Of a stretch of 64,000 nucleotides of DNA, positions 25,943-34,918 are shown in pieces. The stretch spans positions 1-64,000 of the forward strand of contig NW_022985105.1 in NCBI RefSeq assembly GCF_010015585.1. Direction: 5' to 3'. Origin of the DNA: Eremomyces bilateralis CBS 781.70 (Eukaryota; Ascomycota; Dothideomycetes; Eremomycetales; Eremomycetaceae). Below the pieces are notes generated by a model. The model saw only the letters and a program-made list of their open reading frames with translations. It had not been told where the DNA came from and did not search any database. Made by a program: the position numbers and the translations under genes. The stretch's first letter is position 1. The number at the start of each line of letters is the position of its first letter.

Positions 25943-26441
25943 GGTCAAGTGCTCACGGAAGATATTTACTCAGGAATGTCAGTGTCTATAGTGTCGGGTA
26001 GATCAAGGTGAGATATGAGACGAATGAACTGAATGTCTTCGAAATCTCACACTCTAGTGACAAGAAAGTTAGACATTGTTTTCCATCTCGTCCAGAATAC
26101 GATGTCGAGTTTATTGAAACTGAGGATTGGTGTCAAAGAACATTTGATGAAGTCAGGCTGCTGCCTTGGCGCCTTGTATAGATGCCTGAATCCTGACCGC
26201 AGCATCAGCTTTCAGCAACTTGCACTTCGCATTCAGGATTCCGGTATCCGTATTGAGCGCACCTGCATCACGGAATCTTTTCTCAAGGAAACCAACACTA
26301 CTAGTAACTACTTATACATTGAACTCAACCTCCGCGCTCGATCTCCCATCATTCGTTCCCACATTGCGCTCCGAGACTTGAGATATAACCCAGCGGGCTC
26401 CGCATCCCTCAGAACGCGTGCCGATTGAATACGCGGTCACG
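25943..26441. promoter_or_regulatory. Divergent promoter between HAD and INO80F genes
   Basis: A 499-bp space lies between two start codons that face away from each other, so it must hold both promoters. No binding site stands out. Confidence 0.6.
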
Positions 26442-27349
26442 ATGCCGTCTTCAGGTCTGTGGCCTTTCAGATCATGATATTCTCATGTCAAGGCTATAAG
26501 AAGCTAATATTCAATCCCAGCCACCGTCCAACAAATCAAAGGCGTCACCGCCAACTCCCCTCTTCCGCCCTCCGTTGAGTATGCATACTACCAGAAGTGC
26601 ATCGCCCTGAAACGCCGAATCAACGAAATCGAAGATAGCAACGACACCGTTCGGTTGAGAAAAGCCCGCGTCTCCCGTGCGATCCTGAAAATGCGCCTAG
26701 AACGCGCCCTCCTACTCGAGCAGCTCCAGAAACGCATGGAGCACAACCCCGATGACTCGGACCGCACCGACAGTCCACCCCCGACGGTGAGTGCCATGGA
26801 ACTGCGCTGAATCCCGCTTTTCTCTACCACCCCATCATCAAAGCCGGGCGCTGACGACGTGTGCCTGGCAGCCGCAAGAGAAACCTCTCCGCTCCAAGCG
26901 GGCACACCGAAAGTCTTCGCCCCACGCGAGCCCCGCTCCGCCCGGGCCCGCATCTCCCTCCGCCTCTGCCTCTGCCCTCCCGGCCTCCCAGAACGCCTTC
27001 CCCCTCTCCCAATCCTCCCACCCTGCGCCCCTCTCCTCTACCAATTCCACCCCCGACCCCGCGCGCGCGCCCGCCTCGTTCTTCGGCGGCGGCGGCGGCA
27101 TCCCCCTCCCTGTGATCGCGCGCTCCATGAACGGCGCGCCGGCGGCACAAGTACTACGCCATCCCCCAGCATATTTACCAGAATATATCACTAACCGGTT
27201 GCGTGCTGCAGAATGGTATCGATGGCGCTGATGCCGATGAGTCTGGACGGAGGGTGGAGAATGGGGAGATGAATGGAGCGAGGGGGGACGTGGAGATGGA
27301 CGATGCGCAATCGGGGTTCGGAGCGGGGTTTACGGCGGTGAATCGATAG
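26442..27349 (+). CDS. INO80 complex subunit F-like protein
   Basis: Probable small subunit of the INO80 chromatin remodeller. Four exons, 26442-26454, 26521-26786, 26872-27150 and 27212-27349, join in frame to 231 residues; the first exon is only 13 nt and codes for MPSS plus one base. Residues 22-95 form a coiled coil, EYAYYQKCIALKRRINEIED followed by RLRKARVSRAILKMRLERALLLEQL, which matches the INO80F/TFPT-type domain as I remember it. A basic patch (RSKRAHRK), a long Ala/Ser/Pro-rich linker and a Gly run follow. The C-terminus is acidic (ENGEMNG, GDVEMDDAQ). A bZIP factor was considered but there is no basic DNA-contact region ahead of the heptads. Confidence 0.83.
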
Positions 27350-27749
27350 CGGAGGGTACACAATAGCATTTGAACATGGCGTTATGGGGGGTTTGATATC
27401 AGGAGGGTTGTCTAAGAGGGTATGGGAAACTGGGAATGCTTTGCGGGTGGTTCTACATTAGGCACCAGTATGAATACCTCTTTTTTTGGCTGAGTGCCTG
27501 TATAGGCCATTCGAATTTCAATACGACGGGGGATAGCGTTGAAGGCAGCCATGAATGGAAACAATGATCAGGACATGGTATTAATACTTGAAGAATCCAA
27601 CTTAGTAATCATTACTGCCTCGTGCTCTTCCTTAGCTCGTCATGACTCCTCAAGAGGTCTGGTTGTGAGAGCAGTATTATTATACGAATATTCCCGAACT
27701 TAGCAGCTGTGTAATCGTCTTTCTATGATTGGTTTTATTTTCTGTCCAC
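27350..27749. other. 3' flank of the INO80F-like gene
   Basis: About 400 bp between the gene's stop and the Fot1-type transposon. It should contain the 3' untranslated region. Nothing else is recognised. Confidence 0.5.
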
Positions 27750-27751
27750 TA

Positions 27752-27805
27752 AGTTCGAACCCCTGCCTGTTGGCCAACCACCTACTTGGCCAGTATCACC
27801 ATCTT
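27752..27805. repeat. Left terminal inverted repeat of the Fot1-type element
   Basis: 54 bp, identical in reverse complement to 29510-29563. It contains the short inner palindrome TTGGCCAA. Confidence 0.97.
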
Positions 27806-27854
27806 CACCACCATCACCAAACGCGTAATATCTCAACCACCATATCGTATTACG

Positions 27855-29441
27855 ATGTCAAATTCAGAGGAGATACTCCTACAGGCTATCCATGCCGTAG
27901 AGACCGGTCAATGCAAATCACAAAATGAAGCTGCGGCCCTATTCAAGGTCAATCGAGCTACGCTTCAAAACCGCCTCAAGGGCATGCAATCGCGCTCTAC
28001 AGCTCAACAATCGAACCAACGCCTTACACCGGTGCAAGAGAGGTTTTTAGTCGACTGGATACTTGAGAGTGACGCTCAAGGATTCCCCCCTACCCACGCA
28101 CGTCTGCGTGAAATGGCCGCGCGAGTTCTAGAGCTTCAGGGTGATTCTACACCCCTTGGGAAGAATTGGATACCACGATTTCTACATCGAAATCCACGCG
28201 TTGCGACGTGTGTTGGGCATAGTCTAGATGTCGTACGACGTCAGGCTGCAACCCAGGATACAATCAATGGGTTTTACGCGTATTTTCACCAAGTTCAGAC
28301 ACAGTACGATGTCCACCCTTCCGATACATGGAATATGGATGAAGTCGGTGTTGGAATGGGAATATGTGCTAATTCTACTGTCATCGCAGACTCGCAGAAG
28401 TCGACAGCTTATATCACGAGTCCTGAGAACCGGGAATGGTGTTCTATCATAGAATCAGTCTCTGCGACCGGTCGCTATATCAAACCAACCATTATCCAGA
28501 AAGGCGCGTCCCTACAAGCTGCTTGGTTCCCTGAACAACCTCCAGACTTCCATTATGCGGTATCACCAAACGGCTGGACTTCAGATCAACACGCGTTGGT
28601 GTGGCTTCGTACAGTTTTCCTCCCTGAAACCGCTACAGAGCGACGGTACAGGATCCTACTCATGGACGGGCACGGAAGCCACGCAACCGTCGATTTCCTA
28701 TACGAATGCAGGATAAATGACGTGATTGTGGTCTTCCTACCTGCGCATACCTCCCACATCCTTCAGCCTCTCGATCTCGCCTGTTTTTCACCTCTGAAAC
28801 GCTTCTACAAGGCCCTCCTCCGCCAAAGCGCGTATATCGACGAGGCGCTACCGATTAAACGACGAAGATTCATTGTCCTCTATGCTGAGGCGCGTCGGGC
28901 ACGCCTAATTGACCGTACAATCAGATCAGGGTGGAAGGCTGCAGGTCTTATACCGTGGGACCCGTCAAAAGGTCTCAATAACCGGTTCGTGGTACCGCCC
29001 ACGCATACCGAAACCGCATCCTCAATTCCACGACCAAACACGCCTCCACGCACCCCAATACTAGTCGCCTCGGTCCTCCAGACGACGCCCTACAAGCCCA
29101 AACAAATACAAAGTGCATTGCGCGTTCTTAGCAAGAACACACGCGTGACGAAGTGGACGAAGGCCTACATAGGGAAGGCAGCCAAGGCAATCGGAGTGCT
29201 ACAGGCGCGTCAGGCTGCATCAGATCTGAAAATTGCGAGTCTCCAGGCCCGTCTAGATGCCGCCTCAGCCCCAAAACGCAAGAAGAAGGTTCGGATAGAT
29301 CCCAATGTTAAGTTCGCACAGATTAAAGAGATCAAAGTAGCGCAAGAGGCTGTACGGCTTCTGGAGGCAAATACTATACTAGAACAGAGTATTCCCGTGG
29401 CTGAAACTATACCAGACGCTCCCCAAGATGCTGTACAATAG
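27855..29441 (+). CDS. Fot1/pogo transposase
   Basis: Cuts and pastes the surrounding element. The first ATG at 27855 gives 528 residues. Residues 1-50 form a Psq-type helix-turn-helix (ETGQCKSQNEAAALFKVNRA) and about 55-125 a CENP-B-type DNA-binding half (QERFLVDWIL, FPPTHARLREMAARVL, WIPRFLHRNP). The DDE_1 catalytic core has D162 (WNMDEVGVGMG), D271 (LLMDGHGSH) and D307 (LQPLDLACF), a DD35D spacing as in Fot1. A C-terminal helical tail (about 430-500) is rich in Lys/Arg. The frame stays open upstream into the terminal repeat but has no ATG there. No internal stop or frameshift is seen. Confidence 0.95.
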   Translation: MSNSEEILLQAIHAVETGQCKSQNEAAALFKVNRATLQNRLKGMQSRSTAQQSNQRLTPVQERFLVDWILESDAQGFPPTHARLREMAARVLELQGDSTPLGKNWIPRFLHRNPRVATCVGHSLDVVRRQAATQDTINGFYAYFHQVQTQYDVHPSDTWNMDEVGVGMGICANSTVIADSQKSTAYITSPENREWCSIIESVSATGRYIKPTIIQKGASLQAAWFPEQPPDFHYAVSPNGWTSDQHALVWLRTVFLPETATERRYRILLMDGHGSHATVDFLYECRINDVIVVFLPAHTSHILQPLDLACFSPLKRFYKALLRQSAYIDEALPIKRRRFIVLYAEARRARLIDRTIRSGWKAAGLIPWDPSKGLNNRFVVPPTHTETASSIPRPNTPPRTPILVASVLQTTPYKPKQIQSALRVLSKNTRVTKWTKAYIGKAAKAIGVLQARQAASDLKIASLQARLDAASAPKRKKKVRIDPNVKFAQIKEIKVAQEAVRLLEANTILEQSIPVAETIPDAPQDAVQ

Positions 29442-29509
29442 TCCTATGGTTTGAATTTTCAATATAATTACGTGGTGGTAGAGATGTCACGGTTTTCATG
29501 ATGGTGGCT

Positions 29510-29563
29510 AAGATGGTGATACTGGCCAAGTAGGTGGTTGGCCAACAGGCAGGGGTTCGAACT
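29510..29563. repeat. Right terminal inverted repeat of the Fot1-type element
   Basis: 54 bp, the exact reverse complement of 27752-27805; followed directly by the TA duplication. Confidence 0.97.
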
Positions 29564-29565
29564 TA

Positions 29566-30042
29566 GCAAACCATGCCGATTCTCCGATCTCGCTGGTTGC
29601 TTGAATTGAACAAAGAATCGGCCTCTGAATAGAAGGCACGTGATATCAATTCCAATCTTTCTGTTTCAGATGATCGTCTTATCATCCACATTCCCTCACG
29701 ATAATCATTGCGATCGAAATAATTGATAATACACTACTGTGAAGTCCTTCAGAATTCCATTGTAGTGAAAGATCTTTGGAGCTCCGGTTCTGGTTAGCGC
29801 CATCGATTGAACCCTTCCCCCTCGCAAATCGCCGCCATTCGGCGTTTTGATTCCGTATTGGTAGTACTGCTGCAGACCGCTGCCCACCAAACCACCCAAC
29901 CAACAGTCATCCATCAAAAATTCATCTTCGCCCCTCGATAACACTTCCACCTCTTCCACCTCCTTCGACTTTTTCATACTTTTGACTCTCCATCTTATCT
30001 CAACCCGGTCAAACTGGCCATTAGATTCCAATAGTTGCGCTT
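29566..30042. promoter_or_regulatory. CPA1 promoter region
   Basis: About 480 bp between the transposon and the attenuator uORF. A near-match to the general amino-acid control (Gcn4/CPC1) site, TGACTCT, lies near 29982. The transposon forms the upstream border of this promoter. Confidence 0.5.
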
Positions 30043-30355
30043 ATGCGTGTCTCTCCGTCCGTCTTCACTTCTCAGGTATGATACGATCCGTTCCCTAAAT
30101 TTCCCGCTGGATGAGTCTCTTATCTACGCTCTATGATCCTGACCCATCCACTTTCAACATCGCCTCAACCTTTCAAATTTTTGCCATTGACAACCCCTTT
30201 GCATCGACTATGGAGTAATAGAAGGCTAATTGAGTTTCTGTTATAGGATTACATCTCGGGTAAGACTTCAATCCGACTCATTACCGCCCCGATGGCACTG
30301 GAGTGGTGATACTGATAAGGTTCTAGATCACCTGTGGAAGGCTTCAAATAACTAA
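30043..30355 (+). CDS. Arginine attenuator peptide uORF of CPA1
   Basis: A regulatory uORF of 24 codons plus stop that, in fungi, stalls ribosomes when arginine is high and lowers translation of the downstream gene. Three exons, 30043-30075, 30247-30259 and 30327-30355, join in frame; the middle exon is only 13 nt. The peptide contains PSVFTSQDYISDHLW, nearly identical to the core of the Neurospora arg-2 peptide, and Asp-12, which is known to be essential there, is kept. The last four residues (ASNN) differ from the usual ALNA. Introns inside this uORF are known in other ascomycetes. The uORF stop at 30353-30355 is 69 nt ahead of the CPA1 ATG. I am very sure of the identity because both the peptide and the gene it precedes match. 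Confidence 0.94.
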
Positions 30356-30424
30356 AAGACGATATATCCTTCGTTGAACAAACCTATACCCACACACAAC
30401 ACCCTCATTATCATTATCGACATC

Positions 30425-31897
30425 ATGATTTCGAATATCATGAAGCCTTCCACGGTGCGACCCGTCATGGCCGCTGGTGCCCGAGCATTCCGTATGCCAG
30501 CCCCAGTCCGATTCATGGCCACGGTCCAGGGCAACACGGAGCGAAAGATGCCAGCAGTGAGGCCGAAAGGCACGCCGGCATCGTTTGAACGAGCGACCTT
30601 CACCATTAGGGTATGTATACATCCCCAAACGGTGAGTAAAACAGACCGGTGACTCACCGCCTTTTAGGATGGGCCGATCTTCGACGGCAAGTCGTTCGGT
30701 GCGAAGGCCAACATCTCCGGTGAAGCGGTGTTCACCACCTCGCTCGTGGGATACCCCGAATCGATGTCCGATCCTTCATACCGTGGACAGATCCTCGTGT
30801 TCACCCAGCCGCTGATCGGGAACTACGGCGTCCCCTCATCGGTTCGCGATGAGTATGGCCTGCTCCGTCACTTCGAGTCGCCTAACATTCAAGCCGCCGG
30901 CGTGGTGGTCGCGGACGTGGCGCTGAAGCATAGCCATTGGACGGCGGTAGAGGGACTCAGCGAGTGGTGTGCGCGCGAAGGCGTCCCCGCCATTTCCGGC
31001 GTGGACACCCGCGCCATTGTCACGTACCTCCGCGAGCAGGGGTCCTCCCTCGCCCGCATCACCATTGGAGAGGAGTACGACGCCGACGAGGACGAGGCCT
31101 TCATCGACCCGGAAGCCATCAACCTCGTCCGCCGCGTCAGCACCAAGGCGCCCTTCCACGTCAGCGCCCCCAGTGGCGACCTACATGTCGCGCTGCTCGA
31201 CTGCGGCGTCAAGGAGAACATCCTCCGCAGCCTCGTCAGCCGCGGCGCTAGCGTTACCTGTTTCCCCTACGACTATCCGATCCACAAGGTCGCCCACCAC
31301 TTCGACGGCGTCTTCATCTCCAACGGCCCCGGCGATCCCACCCACTGCCAGGAAACCGTCTACCATCTCCGCAAGCTCATGGACTCTTCCCAGATCCCCA
31401 TCATGGGCATCTGCATGGGCCACCAGCTCCTCGCCCTCGCCGCTGGCGGCAAGACCATCAAGCTGAAATACGGCAACCGCGCCCACAACATCCCCGCCCT
31501 CGACCTCACCACCGGCCGCTGCCACATCACCTCGCAGAACCACGGCTACGCCGTCGACATGACCACCCTCCCAGCCGAGTGGAAGGAGTACTTCGTCAAC
31601 CTCAACGACTCGAGCAACGAGGGGCTCATCCACACCTCGCGACCCATCTTCTCCGCGCAATTCCACCCCGAGGCGAAGGGTGGCCCGCTCGACTCCGCAT
31701 ATCTGTTCGATCAGTACGTCGAGAACGTGCGGAAATATAAGGATGGTCAGGCGGTGTTCACACCGTTGCGGGATAGTCGGCCCAGTCCGTTGTTGGTGGA
31801 TTTGTTGGCGAAGGAGCGCGTGGGCGTGCATCCGAGTTTGCCGGATGTGAAGGAGCAGGTGGTAGAGGAGGCACCGGCGGTCACGGCGACGGCGTGA
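30425..31897 (+). CDS. cpa1: Carbamoyl-phosphate synthetase, arginine-specific, small subunit
   Basis: The glutaminase subunit that supplies ammonia to the large subunit (CPA2/arg-3) for carbamoyl phosphate in arginine synthesis, in mitochondria. Two exons, 30425-30610 and 30668-31897, join in phase 0 to 471 residues. The first 50 residues are rich in Arg, Ala and Pro with no acids, a transit peptide. The CPSase small-chain N-domain spans about 63-200 ([36 protein letters not shown]). The class I glutamine amidotransferase domain spans about 233-430 with catalytic Cys311 in GICMGHQLL and His395/Glu397 in QFHPE. The start could be the ATG at 30425 or 30440. Expression is probably controlled by the arginine attenuator uORF upstream. 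Confidence 0.97.
30650..30656. promoter_or_regulatory. Gcn4/CPC1-type site in the CPA1 intron
   Basis: TGACTCA, the exact consensus for the general amino-acid control activator, within the palindrome GGTGACTCACC, inside the 57-nt intron of CPA1. A near-match, TGAGTAA, lies about 20 bp upstream in the same intron. Use as a site in vivo is inference. Confidence 0.5.
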
Positions 31898-32081
31898 GGG
31901 ATGTTATCAGGTTGGGACGATCATTGGAGGCGTATAACGAGATAGTAGGCGTTTTGAGCTTTAAACTCGCTAGCGGATTTAGTGAATTGATTCTTTTGGA
32001 TTACATGGTTCTGCTGCCTTTTTGTGACTGGTCTGTAGCCCGTATTCATATCCGTGAACCAAACAATCCAAATCCCCCCAT
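31898..32081. other. Convergent intergenic space
   Basis: 184 bp between the CPA1 stop and the stop of the minus-strand F-box gene. It holds both 3' ends and nothing else I can see. Confidence 0.6.
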
Positions 32082-33067
32082 CTACTCCCCCTCCCCATCC
32101 CCCAACACCACCATCACGTACTTCACCCACCACTCCCCTCTCCCCCTCCACTCCTCCCGTCCCCAAACCCACCCCCTCCCCACCGCCTCCCGCAACCCCA
32201 CCGCCTCTCTCTCCCACCCCCTCCTCTCATCCTCCCGAAAGAAATAATACCCCACCAATCCGCTCCCCTCCACCTGCGCATACCCCACCCGCTCCCACGT
32301 CTCTGCATCCACCGTTCCGCAGACGTCGCAGGTGGCGGCGCAGGAGCAACGGTACCGTGCGTGAGTGGAGGCGGACCAGCGTATGAAGCCGCAGTGGAGG
32401 CAGAGGGGGCGGGAGGTGAGGAGCCAGCGGGGGGTGAGGTTGGGGTCGGTGGACGAGTTGCTCGACGCTATGTCCGAGCATGCGGGGTCAGCGTCCGAGG
32501 TCGCCATCTCGTTGTCCGCAGCTATCTCCCCTTCCCGCTCACCGAACGCCAGGTTCGCGTCGTTCGGCGCGGCGGAGAGGACGGTCCGCGGCGATTGGGT
32601 GGTGAAGCGGGCGCGGTGGCGGGGGCAGACGGAGTGTGGCGGGGTGGGGAGGATATCACCGGGGCCGGCGAGCAGGTCTTTTGGGGCGCGGGGAAGGTGG
32701 GTGTCGNNNNNNNNNNNNNNNNNNNNNNNNNNNNNNNNNNNNNNNNNNNNNNNNNNNNNNNNNNNNNNNNNNNNNNNNNNNNNNNNNNNNNNNNNNNNNN
32801 NNNNNNNNNNNNNNNNNNNNNNNNNNNNNNNNNNNNGAGGGCGTTGCAGAGGTAGCAGTAGTGAGATTGGGGGGTGGAGAGGAGGGTTTTGGAGAGCCAT
32901 TTGTGGTCGCAGGGAGGGAGGATGGTGGGGGGTGGGATGCGGGTATGGAGGGAGGTGGAGGTGAGGCGGAGGGAGACGCGGTGGCAGGGGCGGAGGTAGG
33001 AAACTATTTCGTGGAGAAGCTCGTTTGGGAGGGCCGTCAGATGGGCCGGTTGACGCGATGTGTCCAT
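32082..33067 (-). CDS. F-box protein with C-terminal cysteine cluster (interrupted by assembly gap)
   Basis: A likely substrate adaptor of an SCF ubiquitin ligase. The ATG at 33067 opens a protein whose residues 9-40 form an F-box (LTALPNELLHEIVSYLRPCHRVSL). A Cys pair follows (HYCYLCNAL) just before the 130-base N run at 32707-32836. After the gap the protein continues in a different frame through SVCPRHRARF and a cysteine cluster (CLHCGFIRW; RCSCAATCDVCGTVDAETW) to a TAG at 32082-32084. The coding stretch plus the literal gap is not a multiple of three, so either the gap length is a placeholder or an intron lies in it. The overall plan (F-box plus zinc-ribbon-like tail) is common in fungi. 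The target is unknown. Confidence 0.8.
32707..32836. other. Assembly gap
   Basis: 130 consecutive N bases inside the F-box gene. The flanks are very G-rich on the plus strand, which may be why sequencing failed here. Confidence 0.99.
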
Positions 33068-34900
33068 AGTAACACTCGCCTGCTGGTTACACCACCCCAA
33101 CCGTCCCTCAAGCGCTGATTCGAAGGTTAGAGAGACTGGTATCGTTAATCCATCTGGTCCGCGTAAGGGAAGATATAGGCGCCGGAGGAGATGGCTTATA
33201 AGCCTCTCTACACACTGCTTCATCGTCGCGGAGGGGTGACTGTCCGTCGTGGAAGATACCGACCCATGGAGCATGGTGAGGAGTTTTATGAGACGCCTGT
33301 GATCCAGGGGAAGTACTGCAGTCAGTTTAACAGCCATCTTCTATCCACGTGTCTGGGATTATTGTATGGCAGACTCACGGCATGTTGGCATATCCACTGT
33401 CAGAAAGTTTACTGGTCGTACGTGCCATGACTCCGTCAGGAGTGATTTCACTATACGCTGTCCTTTCTATGTTCTGCAGCATCGGATCCATCGTGGACGA
33501 ACGGATAGTCTTATAGATCAGTCTCCACGCTAACAGTCTATTGAGATATCGACAATAACGATGCTGTAGTGTTCAAGAGCCAGATCTCAGGAGATATGAT
33601 AGTGTTTTCACGACTTCGTCTTGCCCAACCTATTGACAGTCCGGATTGTTTGGCGCCGTTCGAGCCTGTGTAACAATAGTCATGCGTAAAAGAAGCAGCA
33701 TCATCTGTTGGCAAAAGGACTTGAGTGCAAGAATCAGAAGAAAGGGGCACTACCGAAAAATCAAGGACATCAACACGCAGACCAAAACAGCATGCAAGGA
33801 GTGAAGCAGAATGAAACGGGTGAAATTAGAAGCAAAGCCATCATTTCCAGCCAGGACATCTTGGAAGGAAAGCAGGGATATCCGATCCTTATCACCTTCA
33901 GTTTGCCTTGTCTCCCATGCTTGTATCACCCACTGAGACCTGACATCATTTCCGCTCTGTTCCCAGGGGGGGGAATACGGTTCCAGCCGTGCCGCAGAAA
34001 TAAGAAGGGATACACATGACCTTCTGAATCTGATCAACCACATTGTATTCGGTCTCTGTCGAAGGTTGGAGGGTGCAGACAGTCCTCTGACGCGCTGACT
34101 GGTGTCACGGAAAGCGGATGACCACAGGTGGCTCACACGACGACGGAAACACTAGTTGGTCTGCTCTTTCGCGTGACGCTCTGAATCAGTTCTGGTAGGG
34201 GCCCATTCTGATATCATCTTATTATATATTATGTGACCTTCATAGTAGATGACAGAAGTAGGTCATATCAGAATGGAACATTGTACTGGATGGTGGATGC
34301 AGGTTGATGTGTGAACTGTGAAGTTGTGATGAGGTGTAGTAGAGTGGAACAGCCAAACGCTAGTAATAACTAATGGAAATTAATCGCCCAATTTAACCTA
34401 AGTTAGCACATGATTTCCCCAGAGCAGCCTCGCGATGTGTTCGCAACGCATTTTAAGGCCTTGCACTCCTTGCTGACCTTTCAAGACCTCGAAGCATATT
34501 AAAAGTTGAAGTAGAGGTTCACTTGCAGTATATTCAGATCATGCGACTTCTTGTACCAAAATTCCTGATCGATGCCACCCATGACCTGTAGCTGAAACTC
34601 CCAATAATCTCACTCTATGAATACACATTGATTATACCAACGGCGCTGATGAACAGTACTGGCAAACTCCGAGAGCGCTATCTCGGCTACTTTGCCTTCC
34701 TCTGCTACAGTTTTCGCAATGGCCTCGTTTAACTTAAGCCACAGGCCCACGATATTCTCCGCAGCTCACGGAGACTCTAAGGCGCTTTCAAGAGGACACA
34801 GAGCAACTTAAAGCGGAGAGAACACGGCGTTATAGCGACTCTCCTCCTTCCTACCAGACATCTGGCACCACCACGTAACCTGATACTCCCGGGGCAAGTG
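33068..34900. other. Intergenic, nothing clear
   Basis: About 1.8 kb with the F-box promoter at its left end. A 12-bp inverted repeat (34203-34214 against 34265-34276) could form a hairpin with a 50-bp loop. No gene is supported. Confidence 0.45.
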
Positions 34901-34918
34901 AAGAAGCGAATGAGATGA

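Larger units (their letters stand above)
27752..29563 (+). mobile_element. Fot1/pogo-class Tc1-mariner DNA transposon, apparently complete
   Basis: An 1812-bp element flanked by a TA duplication (27750-27751 and 29564-29565). The terminal inverted repeats start AGTTCGAACCCCTGCC and match perfectly for 54 bp (27752-27805 against 29510-29563), with two mismatches and then nine further matches. One uninterrupted transposase frame fills the inside. Perfect ends, an exact TA duplication and an open frame point to recent insertion and possibly present activity. It sits between the INO80F-like gene and the CPA1 leader, about 480 bp before the attenuator uORF. Confidence 0.97.

Noticed and set aside
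26442-27349. Reading the INO80F-like gene as a bZIP factor
   Set aside because: The coiled coil lacks a basic region with the Asn..Arg DNA-contact pattern.
30728-31897. Reading CPA1 as the pyrimidine (CAD/URA2-type) glutaminase
   Set aside because: It is a stand-alone small subunit with a transit peptide and carries the arginine attenuator uORF.
34203-34276. 12-bp inverted repeat with a 50-bp loop
   Set aside because: Too short for a transposon end pair, no target duplication, and no terminator role is known for such a hairpin in fungi.
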